DNA of 45,284 nt, taken from Phycisphaeraceae bacterium (GTDB lineage: Bacteria > Planctomycetota > Phycisphaerae > Phycisphaerales > Zrk34). The notes below the pieces were generated by a model. The model was not told where the DNA came from and searched no databases. It was given only the letters and a program-made list of their open reading frames with translations. The stretch covers positions 1 to 45,284 of the forward strand of contig JANQQT010000137.1 of assembly GCA_028284925.1 (NCBI GenBank). Direction: 5' to 3'. The translations under genes were made by a program, and so were the position numbers. Numbering within the stretch: the first letter of the stretch is position 1; every line of letters begins with the position of its first letter. Positions 8,524 to 14,000 of this stretch are shown here, piece by piece.

Positions 8524-8551
8524 ATTGTATTTGCGTCAAATACAAAATCAA
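8524..8551 (-). promoter_or_regulatory. Transposase promoter overlapped by an operator-like palindrome
   Basis: On the minus strand, TTGATT (8546-8551) and TACAAT (8524-8529) are separated by 16 bp and would drive the transposase gene. A perfect palindrome, TTGTATTTG (8525-8533), CGT, CAAATACAA (8537-8545), fills the spacer and covers most of the -10 box. A bound repressor would block this promoter. The XRE-type regulator encoded in the same element at 9227 is the obvious candidate. Confidence 0.65.
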
Positions 8552-8558
8552 GGGATTT

Positions 8559-8582
8559 GGTAATAATTTTGGTAATAATTTG
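8559..8582 (+). repeat. Tandem 12-bp repeat between divergent genes
   Basis: GGTAATAATTTT (8559-8570) is followed directly by GGTAATAATTTG (8571-8582), differing only at the last base. It lies between the divergent transposase and 203-aa genes, next to the palindrome. Possible roles are an UP-like AT-rich element, a regulator site or a transposase subsite. Confidence 0.7.
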
Positions 8583-8606
8583 AACAGATTTCCCCGATTT
8601 TTACGA

Positions 8607-8612
8607 TATACT
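8607..8612 (+). promoter_or_regulatory. -10 box for a possibly leaderless transcript
   Basis: TATACT lies exactly 6 nt before the ATG at 8619, so transcription would start at or next to the start codon. No Shine-Dalgarno sequence is seen. The -35 match is weak (TTGAAC at 8580-8585, 21 bp away). Confidence 0.45.
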
Positions 8613-8618
8613 TAGAGC

Positions 8619-9230
8619 ATGAATAAGAACACACTTATGAAACGGAAGAATCTCTTATCAAGGGATGAGGCGCGCGCGATAGTTGAACCGCACATCGAAA
8701 CGCTTGTGGACAATTTGGAGGAAGCGTGGGATTGGGTTCAAGCCATCTTAGACCAAGACCCCGAAAGGCGCGTAACCTTCGACACCAGCCTTGAGGCAAC
8801 GATGATTAGCCAGAGGTTCATCCTCTTAACACGCCAAAAGCTCGAAGGCCAAGAAGGTATTGTCATAAAAATGCACGGTCGCCACATGACGGTAATGTTG
8901 GCGGGTGCAGTAAATCTTCGATTCAAGAAGTTCGACCAGAAACTACGGTCGGGCCAAGTTAAAACAAATCGACAGTGGGCAATCTATCATCAAGATTCAT
9001 TCATTGATGACCCCACCGAAATTACATTTGGATACGTCACTACTCCGGCTGGAGATAAAATTCATGGCGTGTATATTACCTGTCCAATCGGTTGGAGCAG
9101 GAACGCATGGATGATCGCACTACGTGACCCTGGACTTGGCACGCTTCCACTGTTTACCGGTGACGATGCTCCAGACACCAGCGAAATAATTGTCAAGCCA
9201 CGCAAAGCAAAGGACAGTGACACCGCATGA
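8619..9230 (+). CDS. 203-aa protein paired with an XRE/ImmA-IrrE gene
   Basis: I do not recognise a named domain. The product is soluble, begins MNKNTLMKRKNLLSRDEARA, continues with a helical N-terminal third (IVEPHIETLVDNLEEAWDWV), then a beta-rich middle, and ends with a charged tail. Its stop overlaps the start of the XRE/ImmA-IrrE gene by 4 bp (ATGA), so the two are translationally coupled. A small gene coupled to an XRE-plus-metalloprotease gene is a recurring bacterial arrangement and has been suggested to be a toxin-antitoxin or protease-controlled switch. In that model this protein is the toxin or the protease substrate. An alternative start is the ATG at 8637, which would fit a transcript beginning at 8619. 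Confidence 0.75.
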   Translation: MNKNTLMKRKNLLSRDEARAIVEPHIETLVDNLEEAWDWVQAILDQDPERRVTFDTSLEATMISQRFILLTRQKLEGQEGIVIKMHGRHMTVMLAGAVNLRFKKFDQKLRSGQVKTNRQWAIYHQDSFIDDPTEITFGYVTTPAGDKIHGVYITCPIGWSRNAWMIALRDPGLGTLPLFTGDDAPDTSEIIVKPRKAKDSDTA

Positions 9231-10276
9231 ACCAAGTTTTTAATCATGAGATGGTGCAGATAGCCAGAGAATCGAGAGGTTGGACAACCACGAAACTCGC
9301 CAACGAATCAGGTCTGACCCAAGGATTCATTTCACAATTGGAATCCGGGGATAAGGGAATATCAGAAGAGAATATTGAGAAGATTGCCACTGCACTCGCA
9401 TACCCCGTGTCGTTCTTTTTTCAAAAGGATGCGTATGAAGGCTTCGGCATAAGCCTTGTTTATTACCGCAAGAAAGCATCAACAAAGAAGGGCGATATTC
9501 GCCGTCTGCAAGCGGAGAAAAATATACGGCGGATGCACTTAGGGAAGGTTCTTAAACACGTCGAAATCGAGACCCCGCACGGATTCGAGTTTATGGATAT
9601 TGACGAATTCGACGGGAATGTTGAGAAGATAGCCGCACTCTTACGCGCAAGCTGGAAGCTCCCGTTGGGACCGGTGAAAAACCTTGTTTCTACTATTGAG
9701 AGGGCGGGCGGCGTTGTCATGCGCTTTGATTTTGGAACCCGCGATATAGAGGCATTGAGTGAATGGCCTACAGGTGGTCCGCCCTTTTTTTACTTGAATT
9801 CAAAGGCTCCATCCTGTCGCACGAGGTTTTCGTTAGCACACGAACTTGGTCACATCATCATGCACAGGCACGCATCCGACACGATGGAACATGAAGCGGA
9901 CGCTTTCGCGTCCGAATTCCTCATGCCCCAACGTGAGATTTCCACCCAATTGGATGATATGACAATTCAAAAAGCGGCCCGCCTGAAACCACACTGGCGT
10001 GTATCAATGGCCGCGATCATACGACGATCAAAAGACTTAGGCCGCATTCCCAAAGACATGTACTCCAGATTGTTTAGAAAACTCGGTCACCTCGGATATC
10101 GGAAGAATGAACCCGTTTCGATATCCGATGAACAGCCCAGCCTTGTAAACAAAATGATTCAAGCGTTTGAAGAAACACATGAATTCAATCGTGAGGCACT
10201 TGCCCAACATTGGTGCATTCATTTAGAGGAGTTGAACTACTATTTGCCCGACACTGGAGGGCTTAGAATCGCATAA
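9227..10276 (+). CDS. XRE-family regulator fused to an ImmA/IrrE metallopeptidase
   Basis: The 349-aa protein has an N-terminal XRE helix-turn-helix (residues about 8-64: TTTKLANESGLTQGFISQLE) that would bind DNA, and an ImmA/IrrE (COG2856) zinc peptidase domain. The peptidase has HELGH at 205-209 and a third ligand in EHEADAFASEFLMP (Glu223). In ImmA, IrrE/PprI and relatives, the peptidase cleaves a partner repressor in response to DNA damage or other stress. Here both parts are in one chain, so it may repress its own operon and cleave itself or the 203-aa partner. It starts within the stop of the preceding gene (ATGA overlap). A C-terminal region (about 270-349) follows the protease with no recognised domain. 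Confidence 0.93.
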   Translation: MNQVFNHEMVQIARESRGWTTTKLANESGLTQGFISQLESGDKGISEENIEKIATALAYPVSFFFQKDAYEGFGISLVYYRKKASTKKGDIRRLQAEKNIRRMHLGKVLKHVEIETPHGFEFMDIDEFDGNVEKIAALLRASWKLPLGPVKNLVSTIERAGGVVMRFDFGTRDIEALSEWPTGGPPFFYLNSKAPSCRTRFSLAHELGHIIMHRHASDTMEHEADAFASEFLMPQREISTQLDDMTIQKAARLKPHWRVSMAAIIRRSKDLGRIPKDMYSRLFRKLGHLGYRKNEPVSISDEQPSLVNKMIQAFEETHEFNREALAQHWCIHLEELNYYLPDTGGLRIA

Positions 10277-10284
10277 AAACAAGA

Positions 10285-10304
10285 CCCACGCTTTGATGCG
10301 TGGG
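10285..10304 (-). terminator. Hairpin between the ImmA-type gene and the tRNA
   Basis: A 7-bp stem, CCCACGC (10285-10291) with GCGTGGG (10298-10304), has a 6-nt loop. On the plus strand no T-run follows, so read-through into the tRNA is expected. On the minus strand it is followed by TCTTGTTTTTATG, so it could stop antisense transcription. It could also be a processing signal 6 nt before the tRNA. Confidence 0.4.
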
Positions 10305-10310
10305 CCGGTA

Positions 10311-10398
10311 GCTCTCGTGGCGAAACTGGTAAACGCAGCCCCTTTGGGTGGGGCCGATGCTGGTCGGCATTTTGCGGGTTCGAGTCCCGTCGGGAGCA
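10311..10398 (+). tRNA. Class II tRNA with tRNA-Leu body and UGG (Pro) anticodon
   Basis: The 88-nt sequence folds fully. The acceptor is GCTCTCG/CGGGAGC (10311-10317 with 10391-10397, one G-T pair) with discriminator A at 10398. The D-stem is GCG/CGC with an 11-nt loop containing TGGT. The anticodon stem is GCCCC/GGGGC (10338-10342, 10350-10354) with loop TTTGGGT. A 5-bp long variable stem (10356-10360 with 10367-10371) and a T-arm GCGGG/CCCGT with TTCGAGT complete it. No CCA is encoded. D-loop length, A73 and variable arm match bacterial tRNA-Leu. The loop equals that of tRNA-Leu(UAG) except for one A-to-G change, giving anticodon TGG (10345-10347), which reads proline CCA. It may be functional and mistranslating, or a decayed tRNA. 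Confidence 0.85.
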
Positions 10399-10430
10399 AT
10401 ACATTATACACATCGGAAAAGAGACGAACC

Positions 10431-10700
10431 ATGTCCAACGAAAACGACAAAACCCCCGGACCAGACCCGGAATTCCTCAAAATCGACATGGATTTCGATG
10501 AGGCGGGTATGAAACTGGTCAACAAGCCCAAGCCCACCGACGGCTGGCCCGATCCAATTCTCAAAGGGGACAAGGTGAAACACCGCGAAACAGGGGAAGA
10601 GGGGAAGGTAATCGACACCGACGGGGATACGGTTCAGGTCGATAAGGGATCGGCGGGTAACGCTCTGTGGGCCATCACCGACATCTCAAAGGTCAAATAA
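10431..10700 (+). CDS. Small acidic protein with a KOW/SH3-like C-terminal half (89 aa)
   Basis: The protein starts MSNENDKTPGPDPEFLKIDM and has a C-terminal half, ILKGDKVKHRETGEEGKVID and TDGDTVQVDKGSAGNALWAI, that resembles small KOW/Tudor-like beta-barrels found in RNA- or protein-binding proteins. This is a pattern resemblance only. The frame is open upstream across the tRNA, but that part simply translates the tRNA gene, so the ATG at 10431 is used. It follows the tRNA by 32 nt and ends 43 nt before the right inverted repeat, so it is the last passenger gene of the transposon. It may be co-transcribed with the tRNA. Confidence 0.7.
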   Translation: MSNENDKTPGPDPEFLKIDMDFDEAGMKLVNKPKPTDGWPDPILKGDKVKHRETGEEGKVIDTDGDTVQVDKGSAGNALWAITDISKVK

Positions 10701-10743
10701 CATACACCTCCGGCGAACGCTGTTTTTCCGCCCGTAATCAGGG

Positions 10744-10765
10744 TTGCGTAAGGTACATACTTCCG
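10744..10765 (-). repeat. Right terminal inverted repeat of the transposon
   Basis: The 22-bp sequence is the exact reverse complement of 6398-6419 and marks the right end of the element. Confidence 0.95.
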
Positions 10766-10773
10766 AAAACCAG
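10766..10773. repeat. 8-bp target-site duplication, right copy
   Basis: AAAACCAG, identical to 6390-6397, directly abuts the right inverted repeat. The next five bases, CGGAA, also happen to equal the first five bases of the left end, so the direct repeat can be read as 13 bp; the 8-bp reading gives symmetric ends. Confidence 0.9.
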
Positions 10774-10925
10774 CGGAACTGTGCCATTTCCAGGGAACGA
10801 TGTTCATTTCAGATTTGGTGTTAGGGCATGTTCGGCTATTGTGTGCGGAGCATGAAGCGAAGATGTTGACGGCTTAAAGATGGAGTTGGGTCTGATAAAA
10901 AGGCATGGCGTTTCAGATTTTTATT

Positions 10926-10954
10926 TTGACATTATGGGGCTATTCTGTTATTTT
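10926..10954 (+). promoter_or_regulatory. Promoter for the giant surface-protein gene
   Basis: TTGACA (10926-10931) and TATTTT (10949-10954) are separated by 17 bp. Transcription from about 10961 would leave a leader of roughly 130 nt before the ATG at 11093. The rest of 10774-11092 holds no gene that I can support. The transposon inserted about 150 bp upstream of this promoter. Confidence 0.55.
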
Positions 10955-11092
10955 GGTAGTTTGAGAGAGCCCCGCCCGGGGTGCAGGAATACCTATAAAC
11001 CCTGTAATGTCAAACCCTTGCAACCATTAGAGCGTCGGAAAAATGGCGTTGGAGACGTGAAGAAAGTTGGTAAATTGAAGATGAGGTACAGC

Positions 11093-14000
11093 ATGTCGAA
11101 GGAAACCGGTTCAAGTCGGAGCGGAACATTGTCTAATCAAAACTGGAAGCGTGATCGCGTGGCGCGTCGTCGTCGCCGCTTCGCAGCCGATATGGGCGTA
11201 GCCCCTCAGATGGAGAATCTGGAAGAGCGCATGCTGCTCACGGCCGTTGCTGAAGCAGACGCCGTGACCGTTCCGCAGAACGTGCCTTTCGTCAGTGCGA
11301 CAGGCGTGAGTTTGATTGAAGGCAGCGACTCTTCAAATCCGACGATCTGGAAGTTCCTGGATGACGGTACTTCGCAGGATGGCCAGGAAACCTTTGATCC
11401 CCTGGACGCGACGTGGTTTGCAAGCCCTTCCTATGACGATTCGTTCTGGCCGGCGGAGAATGTGGGGCCTGCAATTCTTGGCTTTGGCGATGCTCAGATT
11501 GACACGCAGATTGATGACATCAATCAGATCACCAACTACTTCCGAACGACATTTGAGCTGGCGGATCAGGCGGCGGTGGATTCATTAGAACGTCTTCTGT
11601 TCACATTCCGTCGTGATGACTCAATTGCCGTGTATATCAACGGTGTGGATGTATTGCGAGACGAGCTGGCGGTAGGCGCACTGTTTAACACTCCCTCGCA
11701 GTCTACAGCCGCAGGCGCCGACGAATTGCTGCTTAGGAATGCGGAGTATGACCTGACGTCGAGTCCGAATCCGCTGGTGGTTGGGACGAACCACGTGGCG
11801 GTTGAGATTCACCAGGCAAACGCAACCAGCTCGGATGTGATTTTCGATCTTTCGATTTCAGGCGATGATGGCGGGTTTGCACCGATCCTGCAGAATGATG
11901 ATTGGCAGGACAAGGATACAACGGGTGGCGATGTGACTGTTCAGCTGGTTGATCCCACGACGTTTCTGCCGGTAGGTGACGGGCCCGTGCCTGTGTTTGA
12001 CGCTTTGACGTTTACGACCGAAGTGGGCCAGGTTGAGTTATTAAGCAATATTCAAACGGGCGCCTATCGCTTCACACCTAATCAGGGATTTGCGGGAGAT
12101 GCAATTTTCCTGTACGAGTTGACGGATAATTTCGATGCCTCTATTGCCGGCCCGACTACGGTGACGATCACCGTTGAAGAGGTCAATGATCCACCTGCTG
12201 CGGCTAATGACTGGTATACGGGCCAGCAGGGTCAGACGATTTCGGCGAATATTCAGACATTTGGCGATGCGACGGATGTTCTTGTCGCGCAAGGGAGTTC
12301 GTGGTTCTACAGCGATGATGGATCGGATCAGGACACAGACAACCCGGGTTGGAATCTGCCCGGCTTCGATCCGAACACCGCCACGGGATGGAATGATCTG
12401 GGAACGCGTCCGGCTTCACCAGCCCAGCTCGGATTTGGTGAAAATGATGAAGCGACCGAGCTCAGTGATACGGACCAGTTGACGTTTTATTTCCAGCAGA
12501 CATTTGACGCGCCCGGCACGCCAAGCAATGTTGATTTGCTCTTGAAGCGCGACGATTCGGCGGTGGTATATATCAATGGTGTCGAGGTTCTGCGAAACAA
12601 TATTGCCGAGGATGATCCTCTGGCCGTTCCACCGGTTGAATTGAACTACCTGTCCACGGCGCTTGGTACGCTTCCGGATGATGGTGAGGAGTGGGCGCGG
12701 TTTAATCTTGATGTGACGGGCTTGCTTGCGGCAACCGGTAACACGATTGCGGTTGAAGTCCATCAGGCGAATACGACCAGTAGTGATGTGAGTTTCGATC
12801 TGCAGTTGACATCAAGTCTGCAATATCCGGGTGTTATGCATAATGACAGTGATGAGGATGTGACGGATACGATCGACACGCTGACGGCAAATCTGATTGA
12901 TTCATCAGCACTGGATGCGGTCGGTACATTTACGTTAAATCCGGACGGCACATTTGAATTCATACCGGATGCGCCTTCACCTGCGGGTGTATTTACGTTT
13001 ACATATCAGCTTGAGGATGATGAGGGTGCGACGAGCGGCGTTGCCACGGCCACGATCACGATCGAGGCTTTGGACAACGGACCGGTCGTGGCAGTAGATG
13101 ATTCATTTACGATGGACGAGGATCAGGAAGGCGGACTGGTCGTGGATGCTCTTTCGCATCCGGCCGGTGATCCTTTGGTGAACCCGGGTGTCGGCCTGTT
13201 GGCCAACGACACGACTGCAACGGCTGATGTGGGTGATCCGGTTACCATCACCATCACCAATACATTGAACCTTAATGGAACGCTCTTATTGGATGGCAAC
13301 ACCGGCGGATTCACGTATACGCCCGATGCGGACTTCAATGGTCAGGCGTCGTTTACCTATACTGTGAACGACGGTTTCTCGGACAGCAATGAAGCAACGG
13401 TGACCATCGATGTGAACCCGGTTGCGGACCCACCGGTTGCCGTCAATGACACGTACACCGTTGAGGAAGATGGCGTGCTGGTTGTCGATGTCGCCGTGAC
13501 ACCTCCTTCAAATACGTTGATTGAAACGGGTTCGGAGTGGACGTATTACGATGGACTACAGAATGATGTCGACAACGGTGGGGCAAACCCGGATGATTAT
13601 CCAGTCGACTCCAACACCGTTCCGTGGAACCTTCCCGGGTTTGATACCGCGTTGTCTGGTGTAACCTGGGAGACAGGAAATGGCTTATTTGCCGGTCCGC
13701 TTAATGGCGTTGGGTTCCCGGGAACAACACTGTTGGACGGTATTGACGCTGCAACCAACGGTACGGACAACACGATAACGACCTATTTGTTCCTGAAAGA
13801 ATTCAATGTCGCGGATGCGACGGGTGTTGATTCACTTCTGATCTCGGCGTTAGTCGATGACGGTGCGGCGTTCTACCTGAACGGTGTGGAATTGGAAAAT
13901 AACCGCATCAATCTGGCTCCGGGTGTGTTGACCACGACAACGCTGGCAACAGGCAATGGCAATGAGGGTGCATTTGTCGATCAGGTTGTTGATCTGGCGG

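Larger units (their letters stand above)
6398..10765. mobile_element. IS1595-family transposon with passenger genes and a tRNA
   Basis: This 4368-bp unit is bounded by perfect 22-bp inverted repeats (6398-6419 and 10744-10765, outer ends CGGAAGTATG) and flanked by AAAACCAG on both sides. It holds an IS1595-family transposase on the minus strand. On the plus strand it carries two unknown ORFs to the left of the transposase and, to the right, a 203-aa gene, an XRE/ImmA-IrrE gene, a class II tRNA and an 89-aa gene. A bare IS1595 element is roughly 1 kb, so about 3 kb is cargo. IS1595-family elements with passenger genes are documented, but I do not recognise this cargo set. The perfect ends and duplication suggest a recent insertion between the DUF1579 gene and the giant surface-protein gene. 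Confidence 0.93.

Noticed and set aside
10293..10430. N-terminal extension of the 89-aa protein
   Set aside because: This stretch in frame only translates the tRNA gene and its flanks, a common false extension over tRNAs. The ATG at 10431 is used instead.
10880..11092. Longer N-terminus of the giant surface protein
   Set aside because: The frame is open back to 10880, but this part contains the likely promoter at 10926-10954, has no Shine-Dalgarno sequence, and is unlike the usual N-termini of these proteins.
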